Source of the DNA: Actinomycetota bacterium
GTDB lineage: Bacteria; Actinomycetota; Acidimicrobiia; Acidimicrobiales; Ilumatobacteraceae
DNA: 49,798 nucleotides
Assembly: GCA_005778215.1 (NCBI GenBank)
Contig: SXKB01000091.1
Location: 1 to 49,798, forward strand
Direction: 5' to 3'
Notes under the pieces: model-generated
Databases searched by the model: none
Seen by the model: the letters and a program-made list of their open reading frames with translations, nothing else
What the model was told of the DNA's origin: nothing
Position numbers and translations under genes: made by a program
In this document: positions 33,794 through 42,704 of the stretch, one piece after another
Numbering within the stretch: the first letter of the stretch is position 1
How the letters are laid out: every line of letters begins with the position of its first letter

Positions 33794-34762
33794 GTGACCG
33801 ACACCCCCTCCGATCCGACACCATCCAGACGCGGCCGCGGCGCGCCCGTGGGTGACGTGGTGCTGGCAGTCGACATCGGCGGCACGAAGCTGGCCGTCGG
33901 TCTGGTCACCATGCAGGGCGAGCTCATCGACCGCGACGAAGTGGCGGTGAACCACGACCTGCAGGCCGACGCGCTGTTCGCCACGCTCCGCGAACTGCTC
34001 GAATCACAGATGGAACGTGCACGCGGGCATCACCACGTGCGGCCCGTCGCCACCGGCGTCGGCTGCGCCGGCCCCATCCAGCCCAACTGCGAGACCATCG
34101 CGCCGCTGAACCTGCCCGCGTGGCGCAACTTCCCGCTGCGCGAACGCCTGGCGGTCGCCACCACGCTGCCCGTCTACGGAGACCTCGACGCGAAGGCACT
34201 GGCCCTCGCCGAGGGTTGGCTCGGCGCCGCGCAGGGCCGGCAGAGCTTCCTCGCGATGGTGGTGTCCACCGGCGTGGGCGGCGGCATCGTGCTGAACGGC
34301 CAACTGCTCGACGGCGCCGGCGGCAACGCCGGCCACGTCGGCCACATCATCGTCGAGCCCAACGGCCGGCGTTGCTCGTGCGGCGCCCGTGGGTGCCTGG
34401 AGGCCGAGGCCTCGGGACTGGCCATCGAGGCCATCACCGGCCGCCCGCCCACCTCCCCCACGTACGAGAGCATGCAGCGCACCGGCCGCCTCGTCGGTCG
34501 CGCGGCGGCGTCGGTGTGCAATCTGCTCGACCTCGACCTGGTGGTGGTCGGCGGCTCCGTGGCACTCGGGTTCGGCGCGACGTTCTTCAACTCCGCCCAG
34601 GAAGCACTCGACGAGCACACCAAGCTCGCGTTCTCGCGCGGGGCGCGCATCACGCCGGTGCGGCTCGGCGACCGAGGCCCCCTCATCGGCGCCGGCGCCG
34701 TGGGTGTGCGCGGGGTGCATCGAGCACGCCGAGCCAGCAACCGAGCGGCGCTCGCGCCGTAG
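33794..34762 (+). CDS. ROK family protein (glucokinase-like)
   Basis: VVLAVDIGGTKLAVGLV...GVGCAGPI...STGVGGGIVLNGQLLDGAGGNAGHVGHIIVEPNGRRCSCGARGCLEAEASG; ROK zinc motif CxCGxxGCxE. GTG start. Confidence 0.93.
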   Translation: MTDTPSDPTPSRRGRGAPVGDVVLAVDIGGTKLAVGLVTMQGELIDRDEVAVNHDLQADALFATLRELLESQMERARGHHHVRPVATGVGCAGPIQPNCETIAPLNLPAWRNFPLRERLAVATTLPVYGDLDAKALALAEGWLGAAQGRQSFLAMVVSTGVGGGIVLNGQLLDGAGGNAGHVGHIIVEPNGRRCSCGARGCLEAEASGLAIEAITGRPPTSPTYESMQRTGRLVGRAAASVCNLLDLDLVVVGGSVALGFGATFFNSAQEALDEHTKLAFSRGARITPVRLGDRGPLIGAGAVGVRGVHRARRASNRAALAP

Positions 34763-34814
34763 TCGTTCCGTCCGTCACACCCCACGAGGGGCCCACGGTG
34801 GTGAGAGGCAACCG

Positions 34815-35717
34815 ATGACCAAGATCCGCAGCACCGACTCCCGCAACATGTCCGACGCCCGCGGTCAGCGTGGCGGGGGGATGTCGTTCCCGGGCATGGG
34901 CGGCGGTGGTGGCGGTGGGTTTCCCATCCCCGGTGGCATGAAGGCCGGTGGCGGGCTGCTGGGCATCATCATCGTGCTCGCTGCGGTGCTGCTGCCGCAG
35001 TTGATGGGTGGCGGTCCGGCCGCGATGTCGTCGCCGGTGCCGGGCAACCAACTGCCCGGCGACGGCGCGTGCACCACGGAGCTCGAGCAGGTCGTGTGCG
35101 GTGTCACCAACGACGTGCAGGGCTACTGGTCGGCCGCGCTGCCCGAGTACTTCGGCGTCGACTACGTGGTCACCAAGACCCTGCTGTTCGACCAGCCGCG
35201 CCAGACCGGTTGTGGTCTCGGCAGCCCCGAGACCGGCCCGTTCTACTGCCCGGCCGACCAGCTCGTCTACATCGACCTCGGGTTCCTGCAGCAGATCGAG
35301 AACCAGTTCGTCGGCAGCACCAGCGACCTGGCCGAGCAGTACATCCTGGCCCACGAGTACGGCCACCACGTCCAGCACGTGCTCGGCACCAACGCCCAGG
35401 TGCAGGACGCGTCGCGTCGCGACCCCGGCCGCGCCAACCAGTACTCGGTGGCATTGGAACTGCAGGCCGACTGCTACGCCGGCGTGTGGGTGGGCGACGC
35501 CAACCGCCGTGGTCTGCTCGACGACCCGAACGAGATCCAGGAGGCCATCCGCGCCGCCGAAGGTGTGGGCGACGACCGGATCCAGGAGAAGACCACCGGA
35601 CGCATCGATCCCGAGCGGTGGACCCACGGCTCGGCCGAGCAGCGCCGCACATGGTTCCTCCGTGGCTTCACCACGGTCGATCCGCGGCAGTGCAACACGT
35701 TCGCCGAAGTGCTCTGA
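34815..35717 (+). CDS. neutral zinc metallopeptidase (YpfJ-like)
   Basis: AEQYILAHEYGHHVQHVLG (HExxH-type HEYGHH), LELQADCYAGVW, poly-Gly N-terminus and TM segment. Confidence 0.9.
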   Translation: MTKIRSTDSRNMSDARGQRGGGMSFPGMGGGGGGGFPIPGGMKAGGGLLGIIIVLAAVLLPQLMGGGPAAMSSPVPGNQLPGDGACTTELEQVVCGVTNDVQGYWSAALPEYFGVDYVVTKTLLFDQPRQTGCGLGSPETGPFYCPADQLVYIDLGFLQQIENQFVGSTSDLAEQYILAHEYGHHVQHVLGTNAQVQDASRRDPGRANQYSVALELQADCYAGVWVGDANRRGLLDDPNEIQEAIRAAEGVGDDRIQEKTTGRIDPERWTHGSAEQRRTWFLRGFTTVDPRQCNTFAEVL

Positions 35718-35739
35718 CCCGTGTCGGGGATGCTCGTGC

Positions 35740-36840
35740 TCAGGCGCTGAACCGGCGGTACACCCACTCCAGCGGACCGTACTCGTGATGGCGATGCCAC
35801 AGGTTGGCCAGCACGATGGCCACCATCCAGTAGCCCAGCGCGAGCGCGAGCGAGATGCCCAGTCCGCCGGGCTGCACCCAGTCGAGCCAGTCGACGACCA
35901 GGTTGAAAACCAGCACGTGCAACACGTAGAGCGAGAGCGTGGAACGACCGGTGACGGCCAGCGCCTGGGTGACCCGCGACGTGGACGTGGCCGTGGCGAT
36001 CGCCCCGATCACCGTGACCGCCACCAGCGACGTGCCCACGGCGGCCAGTGAGTACAGCACGCCGCGGTCGAACGGGTGGGTGCTGCGCGAGGCCGCATCC
36101 CACGGGAGCGTGCGCTCCAACGAGTACGCCAGGCCCACGCAGATGACGCCGAAGAACGCCAACTGCACGCGCATGATGCTGCCGAACGGCAGCGCCCGGC
36201 CGAGCACGATGCCCATGCAGAAGAACAGCAACCACGGCAGCAACGGGTGGGTGCCGCGCACGAGCGCATCGAGCAGCAGGTCGCGCGGCGACAGGTTGGT
36301 CTCGGCGGTCGTGTCGAACAGCCAGTCCACCGGGTGACCCACCGTCGCACGTTCGCGGCCCCACCATTGCAGTGTCGCTGCACTGATGGCGGCCACCACA
36401 CCGATCGCCGCGATCCATCGGCTGCGCCACGTGAAGATGGCCGCGCCCACCAGGAAGTAGGCGCCGTAGAAGAACAGGATGGTGCCCGGCCAGATCCAGT
36501 CGAGCACGAACCCGAACGCGAACAGCAGCACCCCGCGGCGGATGAGCGTCCAGCGCACGTCGCTCACGGCCTGCGGGTCGCGGTTGGTGAGCGCACGCCG
36601 CGACATCAGCGCCACGCCCATGCCGGCCACGGTGACGAACGTGGCCGCGAACCGAGTGCTCAACGGACCCGTCCAGGGGTCGAACAGGTCGGCCAGGAAG
36701 CCGTCGCCGGGCTGGCCGCCGCGCAGGATGAGATACCCGTGGTAGTTCATCACGCACACGCCGATGAGCGCGACGGCGCGCACCACGTCGAGATCGACCA
36801 CGCGGTCGCCGTGGCTGGGGAGGGGGCGGCTCACGTCCAT
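35740..36840 (-). CDS. multi-TM membrane protein (DUF418/heparan-alpha-glucosaminide acetyltransferase-like)
   Basis: DRVVDLDVVRAVALIGVCVMNYHGYL...LLFFCMGIVLGRAL...TGRSTLSLYVLHVLVFNLVV. Confidence 0.75.
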   Translation of the reverse strand: MDVSRPLPSHGDRVVDLDVVRAVALIGVCVMNYHGYLILRGGQPGDGFLADLFDPWTGPLSTRFAATFVTVAGMGVALMSRRALTNRDPQAVSDVRWTLIRRGVLLFAFGFVLDWIWPGTILFFYGAYFLVGAAIFTWRSRWIAAIGVVAAISAATLQWWGRERATVGHPVDWLFDTTAETNLSPRDLLLDALVRGTHPLLPWLLFFCMGIVLGRALPFGSIMRVQLAFFGVICVGLAYSLERTLPWDAASRSTHPFDRGVLYSLAAVGTSLVAVTVIGAIATATSTSRVTQALAVTGRSTLSLYVLHVLVFNLVVDWLDWVQPGGLGISLALALGYWMVAIVLANLWHRHHEYGPLEWVYRRFSA

Positions 36841-37793
36841 TCGATCTCGTCGGCGACGGTGGTGGTGAGCGGTCGCTGCAGGTCGACCCGATCGCCCACG
36901 GCCGGGCACGGCGAGCCGCTGGGCACGGCGACGAGCGACGTGTGCATGTGTGGCGCTTCCACGAGCGCGAGCCGCGTGCGTTGGAAGTGGAACGGGCTGC
37001 GTCGGTCGGGATCGGCGTGGTCGAGCGGCGCCACGCCGTGGGCGGTGCCGGCGCCGATCATCACCACGTGACCATCGAACGGCACACGCGCGTGCCGGTA
37101 CCCGGCCGACTCGCCGGTCGACACCGGGCTCACCTGCAGCACGTCGGCCGACAGGTGCAGGAAGTCGCCCTTCGGCACCGAGTGCCACAGCGCGGTGCCC
37201 ACGCGGACGTACCAGCGATGGTTCGAGTGGGTGGTCTGCAACGCGTGGAACGAGGTGGGGGAGAGGTGGCTCACCCACACGTCGGCGTCGGTCGGCAGGT
37301 GGGGCAGCCAGGCCGCCACCTCCTCGAGACGCGCCGCGTCGTCGCCGGCGAGGGGCAGGTGCAGCGCGAACCCGTGCACCTGCAGACCGTGCTCGTGCAC
37401 CGCCTGCAGCACGGCAGGCAGCTCGTCGGGGGTGGCGCCGTACCGGCGCATGCTCGACGCGAGCTTCACGATCACCCGTCCGCCCCAGCCACGCAACGCC
37501 TGCGCGTGTGCCACCGAACCCACGGTGAGCACGGCCCGTCGAGTGGTGGGCGCCGCGAGTGTGGGCGTGAGCACCACCGGGGTGAGCGCCCTCGGCACGT
37601 CGTGCAGCTCGTGCACGTCGCCCACGCACACCCAGGTGGCGCCGGCGCTGCGTGCCATCTCGTGCAGGGTGGAGCGGCCGAACCCGTAACCGTTGCCCTT
37701 CACCACCGGCACCAACCCGTGGCCGTACGCGGCGGCGGTGCCGTGCACGTGGGCCGACCAGGCGGCGCGATCGACGGTGAGGCGCACGGTCAT
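36831..37793 (-). CDS. alanine racemase-like PLP enzyme
   Basis: AAYGHGLVPVVKGNGYGFGRSTLHEMARSAGATWVCVGDVHE (PLP-Lys VVKGNGYGFG); C-terminal VGDRVDLQRPLTTTVADEIEWT. Confidence 0.8.
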   Translation of the reverse strand: MTVRLTVDRAAWSAHVHGTAAAYGHGLVPVVKGNGYGFGRSTLHEMARSAGATWVCVGDVHELHDVPRALTPVVLTPTLAAPTTRRAVLTVGSVAHAQALRGWGGRVIVKLASSMRRYGATPDELPAVLQAVHEHGLQVHGFALHLPLAGDDAARLEEVAAWLPHLPTDADVWVSHLSPTSFHALQTTHSNHRWYVRVGTALWHSVPKGDFLHLSADVLQVSPVSTGESAGYRHARVPFDGHVVMIGAGTAHGVAPLDHADPDRRSPFHFQRTRLALVEAPHMHTSLVAVPSGSPCPAVGDRVDLQRPLTTTVADEIEWT

Positions 37794-37855
37794 CGCCGCC
37801 ACCGTACTGCCCGCCATCGGGTGGAACCGGTGTGGCACGTCGCGGAAATCCCGAG

Positions 37856-37884
37856 TTGTCTGATCGGAATTATGGGTCTACGAT
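37856..37884 (+). promoter_or_regulatory. candidate sigma-70-type promoter, apparently leaderless
   Basis: TTGTCT (37856-37861)-N17-TACGAT (37879-37884), 7 nt before ATG 37892. Confidence 0.5.
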
Positions 37885-37891
37885 CGTGGAC

Positions 37892-38392
37892 ATGCGTGCA
37901 CGGTGGTTCGGTTTCCCCAATCCGGTCAACGAGACCTCGGCCCGCCTCGTCGCGGCCGGTGTGGTGCTGCAAGGCGTCGTGTACCTCGCCGTGCAGCAGT
38001 GGTGGGTGCTCGTCCCGCTCGCCTACGGCTTCCTGGCCCGCGTGCTGGCCGGGCCGCGATTCAGCCCGCTCGGTCGGCTGGTCACCGAGATCATCACCCC
38101 GCGCCTCACGAGCGTGGAGCACAAGTTCGTCGCCGGGCCACCCAAGCGTTTCGCCCAGGGTGTCGGGCTCGCGTTCAGCGGTGGTGCTCTGGTGGCACTC
38201 GCGTTCGGTGCACCCACCGTGGCCACGGTGCTCATCGCCGGTCTCGTCGTCGCCGCCACGCTCGAGAGCGTGTTCGCGTTCTGCCTCGGCTGCGTGGTGT
38301 TCGGTCAGTTGATGAAGCTGGGTGTCGTGCCCGAGTCGGTGTGCCTCGAGTGCAGCGACATCAGCGGTCGCCTCGCTGCGGCCACCCACTGA
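37892..38392 (+). CDS. DUF4395 family membrane protein
   Basis: WFGFPNPVNETSARLVAAGVVLQGVVYLAVQQWWVLVPLAYGFLARVLAGPRFSPLGRL...FCLGCVVFGQLMKLGVVPESVCLECSDI. Confidence 0.88.
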   Translation: MRARWFGFPNPVNETSARLVAAGVVLQGVVYLAVQQWWVLVPLAYGFLARVLAGPRFSPLGRLVTEIITPRLTSVEHKFVAGPPKRFAQGVGLAFSGGALVALAFGAPTVATVLIAGLVVAATLESVFAFCLGCVVFGQLMKLGVVPESVCLECSDISGRLAAATH

Positions 38393-39710
38393 GGTCGGGC
38401 ACCAGCGGTCCGGCGTCGCGCTCCAGCGCCACGCCCCACCACACACCCGTGCCGTAGGCGGCCTCGTCGGCCCACTGCAGCGGCGCGTCGATCAACGGCT
38501 GTGGTGAGCGAGCGCGCATCGCGTCGGCCACCACGGGTCCCACGTACGCGGCCATCAGCGGCAGCCTTGCCCGCGGCACCACGACGGCGATGACGAGCGC
38601 GAGCGGCCACCACACGCGGGTGACACCCTTCGCGAGCTGTCGACCCGCGGCGAGATGGCCGCGCAGGGCCAACTGCACCGTGGCCTCCGCCGGCACATCG
38701 CGCAGTTTCCGCTGCAGGGCCGCGGCGGTGCCCCCGGCCAACGCGACCGCGAGCCACGGTCGGCGCAGGGCGAGCAGGGCCCACACTCCCAGGCTCCAGC
38801 CGCTCATCCGCACCGGCGCCAACGCGCCCGGGTGGCGCGTCGCGAGCGGTGCAGCGGAACGCCCGTAGCCCATCCGCTGCCGCAGCATCGCCGCCACCGA
38901 CGAGCGTGGCCGGTGGTGCACCACCGCAGCGGGTTCGTAGCGGCAGCGATGCCCGGCGTCGGCGAGTCGCCACACCAGATCGACGTCCTCGCCCACGCGC
39001 AGGTCGGTGTCGAACCCGCCGACCGATCGCAGCGCGTCGACCCGGCACACCAACACCGCGGCCGGCACGTAGCTGACGCGGGTGCCGGCCGCCACGCGCG
39101 CCGGCTCGTCACCCAGATCGAGCGGGCTGTGCCGGTGCTCGTACCCGGCGAGCAGGCCGGCATCCTCGGTGCCACGGACTCGCGGCGCGACCAGCGCGAC
39201 GCGCGGGTCGGCGAAATGGGGCAGCAGCGGCTGCAGCCACCCGTCGGGGAGTTCGACATCGGCATCGACGAAGGCGACCAGCGGCGTGGTGACGTGGTCG
39301 AGTCCGGCGTCGCGCGCCCCTGCGGGACCGAGGTTCACGTCGAGGCGCAGCAGGGTGGTGCCGGGCGGCGCAGTGATCGGCACGGGGCTGCCGTCGTCGA
39401 CCACGATGGTGCGCAGCGCGGACGGCGGCTCCGGTGTGACGCCCAGCACCGGCATCACCACCGTCACGTCGTCGGGCGTGAACGGCCCGTCGGCCGGCTC
39501 GGGGTGCAGCGCACCCGCGTCGACGAACCGGTCGAGCAACTGCTGCACGATCGCAGTGTCGGGGTGCTCGCCGCTCAGTGACGCGGCCAGCACGTGCGCG
39601 CCCCCGGCCGAGACGCGGAACAGTCGCAGCGGCGAACCGGCGATGACGACCCGCCCGTCGCCCGGCTGCTGCCACGACGAGTCGCGTCGGTAGCGGGTCA
39701 CTCCCACCAT
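38361..39710 (-). CDS. mftF: mycofactocin system glycosyltransferase
   Basis: YRRDSSWQQPGDGRVVIAGSPLRLFRVSAGG...VDDGSPVP...LVAFVDADVELPDGWLQPLLPHFADPRVALVAPRV...VGEDVDLVWRLADAGHRCRYEPAAVVHH; directly downstream of mftE. Confidence 0.88.
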   Translation of the reverse strand: MVGVTRYRRDSSWQQPGDGRVVIAGSPLRLFRVSAGGAHVLAASLSGEHPDTAIVQQLLDRFVDAGALHPEPADGPFTPDDVTVVMPVLGVTPEPPSALRTIVVDDGSPVPITAPPGTTLLRLDVNLGPAGARDAGLDHVTTPLVAFVDADVELPDGWLQPLLPHFADPRVALVAPRVRGTEDAGLLAGYEHRHSPLDLGDEPARVAAGTRVSYVPAAVLVCRVDALRSVGGFDTDLRVGEDVDLVWRLADAGHRCRYEPAAVVHHRPRSSVAAMLRQRMGYGRSAAPLATRHPGALAPVRMSGWSLGVWALLALRRPWLAVALAGGTAAALQRKLRDVPAEATVQLALRGHLAAGRQLAKGVTRVWWPLALVIAVVVPRARLPLMAAYVGPVVADAMRARSPQPLIDAPLQWADEAAYGTGVWWGVALERDAGPLVPDLSGWPQRGDR

Positions 39711-40381
39711 TCGTCGACCGCCGCGACGAGGTCGATGGTGAGCCGCGTGAGCATGGTGCGTCCCGCCGAGGCCGAGGCGCGCAGCGGATCGCCGAGCACA
39801 CCGTTGCGGCTGACGGCACGAACCCCGCCCTCGCGGATCTCGTCGATCACGTCGCCCAACGGGGCGGTGACACCCACCTCGGCGCGGTGCATGCGCACCA
39901 GATCGGGCGCGATGGCCAGCATCAACGACGTCTCGGTGTCGCCCGCATGTGCGTCGCCGCCGGCCACACGCGGCCACCACGAGAGCACCTTGCGCCCTTC
40001 GGCGTGCAGCAGTCGCACGGCGCGCTCGACCGGCACCCGGTTGCCGCCGTGTCCGTTCACCAGCACCACGCCCGAGCTCCAGTCGGCGCTGCGCACCAAC
40101 TCCACGATGACCTGCTCGAACACCTCGGTGCCCAACGACAACGTGCCGGGGAAGCCGGCGTGCTCGCCGCTGGCGCTGATGGTGAGCGGCGGCGTGACCA
40201 GGATCTCGCCCTCGTACTTGTCGGCCAGGTTCTCGGCGAGCGCGGCGGCGATGCGTGTGTCGGTGTCGAGCGGGAGGTGCGGGCCGTGTTGTTCGCACGC
40301 ACCGACCGGCACTGCGAGCAGCGCTCGGCGAGGTGCCTGGTGGTGCTCCGTCCAGGTGGTGCGGCCGAGGAAGCGCGTCAC
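39698..40381 (-). CDS. mftE: mycofactocin precursor peptide peptidase (creatininase family)
   Basis: VGACEQHGPHLPLDTDTRIAAALAENL...SASGEHAGFPGTLSLGTEV...VLVNGHGGNRVPVERAVRLLHAEGR...GGDAHAGDTETSLML...NGVLGDP. GTG start. Confidence 0.88.
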   Translation of the reverse strand: MTRFLGRTTWTEHHQAPRRALLAVPVGACEQHGPHLPLDTDTRIAAALAENLADKYEGEILVTPPLTISASGEHAGFPGTLSLGTEVFEQVIVELVRSADWSSGVVLVNGHGGNRVPVERAVRLLHAEGRKVLSWWPRVAGGDAHAGDTETSLMLAIAPDLVRMHRAEVGVTAPLGDVIDEIREGGVRAVSRNGVLGDPLRASASAGRTMLTRLTIDLVAAVDEWWE

Positions 40382-41979
40382 GACGGCAGCCCCAGGCAGT
40401 GGATGAACCCGCCACGCGTGCCCACGTAGATGCGGCCGTTCCACACCACCGGGGTGCTCTCGATGTTGCCCTCGAGGGTGACCTGCCACAGCTCGGTGGG
40501 CAGCACCCGCGGGTTGCTCACGTCGAACGCGTGGACGGTGCCGCTGCCGTCGGCCTGGATGAGCACACCGTCGACCAGCACCGGTGAGCTGAGCACCGGA
40601 GCGGCCACCTCGGTCTTCCACAGGATCTCGCCGGTGGTGCGATCGATGCCGTACACCTTGCCGGGCTTGGTGTTCCAGATGACCACGTCGCCGGTGACGA
40701 TGGGCGTGGCCCAGGTGCCACTGTCGACACCGTTGTTCACGTCGATGCTCCACACCACCGGGTCGGCCTCGTTGCGCGGATCGATCTTCAGCAACTGGCC
40801 CACTTCCTGCGCCCGACTGTTGTTGCGGTCGACCTCGGTGCCCACGAACAGGTAGCCCTGGTCGTCGGGCACCACGCTGGCATCGCTGTCGTCGCCGGTC
40901 CAGAAGCGGAACGTGCGGTTCACCTCACCGACGCCGGTGCGCAGCGACGAGATGTCCCATCCCTGCAAGAGGCCGCCCGACGAGTTGAGCCACGCCGTGT
41001 CGCCACTGACCGACACCGACGCCTCCAGGCTGACGCGCTTGGGGTCCTTCGCGCCCAGATCGGCGATGAGTTGTTGGTCCCAGCCCGGCACACGGAACAC
41101 CAACTTCGGATCGACGGTGACGGTGCCGTCGGCGGCGTACCCGCGGTTCAGGCGGATGCCGTGGAACCAGCTGTTCTCGCCGCCTTCGATGAGATGGTCG
41201 TTCAGCACCAGTGGCGCGGCGTCCCAGTCGTCGTTGTGCATGCGGTCGTCGGTGCGACCGTTGATCTTCCACAGCTCGCGCGGCTCGGCGCCGTCGAACG
41301 CGATGATGCGCAGGTAGTTGTCGCGCGACCCGGCGTAGACGAGCGGATAGCCGTCGGGGTCGATGGTGACGTTGCCCTTGGCGAGGTCGTCGGTGGCGAA
41401 CGGCGGGATGATGTCCTCGCCCGTCACGCCGTCGACGAAGTGGATCTTGTAGTCGTACGCGCCGAACACCACCCAGGTGCGGCCGTCGCGTTCGAACACC
41501 GCGGGTTGCCCGGTCCAACCCGTGCCGCACCACGTGCGCACGTTGCCGTACTCGCTGCTCTCACCGCACATCGGGTTGCCCTTGCCGGGGTACTGCCACA
41601 GCTCCTGCGGGACGGTGCGCGGCACCGGGCCCGTGCCGTAGAAGCTGCGCGTCGGGTTGCCGCGGAACGTGAGCACGCCGGGCACCTCCGCGCTGTACGG
41701 ACGGCCGAACGACGCCGGGTCGACCAGCACGTCGGTGCGCGGCACGAACGCCGCCGTGGTGGGCGCGGCGGTGGACTCGGGTGCGACCGAGGTGTCGCCG
41801 CCGGCGATGGGCGCAGCGCTGTCGGTGCCGCCCGCTGTGTCGGTGGCACCGGTGCCCGCAACCACGCTGGTGCTGCCCTCGTCGTTGCCACCGACCACCT
41901 CGTGCACGAGCCCGGCCAACACGCCGACGATGGCCACGGCGCCCACGAACACGGCACCACGGCGAGCGAAGTAGCTCAT
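40378..41979 (-). CDS. membrane-anchored PQQ-like beta-propeller repeat protein
   Basis: N-terminal TM anchor; repeated blades, e.g. DPVVWSIDVNNGVDSGTWATPIVTGDVVIWNTKPGKVYGIDRTTGEILWKTEVAAPVLSSPVLVDGVLIQADGSGTVHAFDV. Overlaps mftE by 4 nt. Confidence 0.85.
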   Translation of the reverse strand: MSYFARRGAVFVGAVAIVGVLAGLVHEVVGGNDEGSTSVVAGTGATDTAGGTDSAAPIAGGDTSVAPESTAAPTTAAFVPRTDVLVDPASFGRPYSAEVPGVLTFRGNPTRSFYGTGPVPRTVPQELWQYPGKGNPMCGESSEYGNVRTWCGTGWTGQPAVFERDGRTWVVFGAYDYKIHFVDGVTGEDIIPPFATDDLAKGNVTIDPDGYPLVYAGSRDNYLRIIAFDGAEPRELWKINGRTDDRMHNDDWDAAPLVLNDHLIEGGENSWFHGIRLNRGYAADGTVTVDPKLVFRVPGWDQQLIADLGAKDPKRVSLEASVSVSGDTAWLNSSGGLLQGWDISSLRTGVGEVNRTFRFWTGDDSDASVVPDDQGYLFVGTEVDRNNSRAQEVGQLLKIDPRNEADPVVWSIDVNNGVDSGTWATPIVTGDVVIWNTKPGKVYGIDRTTGEILWKTEVAAPVLSSPVLVDGVLIQADGSGTVHAFDVSNPRVLPTELWQVTLEGNIESTPVVWNGRIYVGTRGGFIHCLGLPS

Positions 41980-42596
41980 GCCGACAGACCCCGGGAGATG
42001 GCGGCGCAGCTGTCGCGGAACACGGCCTCCCAGTCGAGGGGGATGTGCCGCTTCTGCTTCAGTTCCAGGCTCACAGCGCCGTGGCAGGTGCTCCACACGA
42101 TGCCGGCGAGGTGCAACGGGTCGCCGGGTCGAAAGCGTCCGGCGGTGATGCACCGCTCGATGCGCTCGGCGAGGTGCTGCAGCGTGGCGAGCCCGCTCGC
42201 CGTCGCGGCGTCACTGGGTTCGTAGTCGGGCACCGCCTTCTCGAACATCACCGAGTACAGCGTGGGATGCTCGAACGCGAACGCCCGGTACCGCATGCCG
42301 CACATCGTGAGGTCGGCCACGGGGTCGTCGGTGACCGGCACCTCGGTCATCGTGGCGGCCAGGAGTCGGAACCCTTCGAGGAACAGGTGCTCCACCACGC
42401 CGTGCTTGCCGCCGAACCGTGAGTACACGTTCATCGTGCTCATGCCCGAGTCGCCGGCGATGCGCCGCACGGTGAGGGCGCCGGCCCCTTCGTCGGTGAG
42501 CAGTCGGCTCGCCGTGCGCAGCAGCGTACGGCCCACCTCGTCGAGGGGCGAGGTGCGCGCAGCGCCCACGGCGGGGGTGCTCTGCACAGGCGTCAC
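41976..42596 (-). CDS. TetR/AcrR family transcriptional regulator
   Basis: LLRTASRLLTDEGAGALTVRRIAGDSGMSTMNVYSRFGGKHGVVEHLFLEGF; C-terminal WSTCHGAVSLEL (WHG-like). ATGA overlap with the propeller gene; GTG start. Confidence 0.9.
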   Translation of the reverse strand: MTPVQSTPAVGAARTSPLDEVGRTLLRTASRLLTDEGAGALTVRRIAGDSGMSTMNVYSRFGGKHGVVEHLFLEGFRLLAATMTEVPVTDDPVADLTMCGMRYRAFAFEHPTLYSVMFEKAVPDYEPSDAATASGLATLQHLAERIERCITAGRFRPGDPLHLAGIVWSTCHGAVSLELKQKRHIPLDWEAVFRDSCAAISRGLSA

Positions 42597-42665
42597 GCTC
42601 CGCACGCTAGCCCGGGCGATGTGTCGAAGGTCATGATCCACCGCAGGTGACAGGCCGAGAACGAG

Positions 42666-42684
42666 GTGATAACAATGTGATAAC
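42666..42684. promoter_or_regulatory. candidate operator: direct repeat GTGATAAC-aat-GTGATAAC
   Basis: Two identical 8-mers with 11-bp period between the divergent TetR and MFS genes, overlapping the plausible MFS -10 region. Confidence 0.45.
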
Positions 42685-42704
42685 CCTGATTCGAAAGGAC
42701 TCGC

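Noticed and set aside
41976-42596. Calling the TetR gene mftR
   Set aside because: It is operon-linked to mftE/F, but the C-terminal WHG-like motif and its divergence with a DHA2 exporter fit a generic drug-responsive TetR equally well, so no symbol is assigned.
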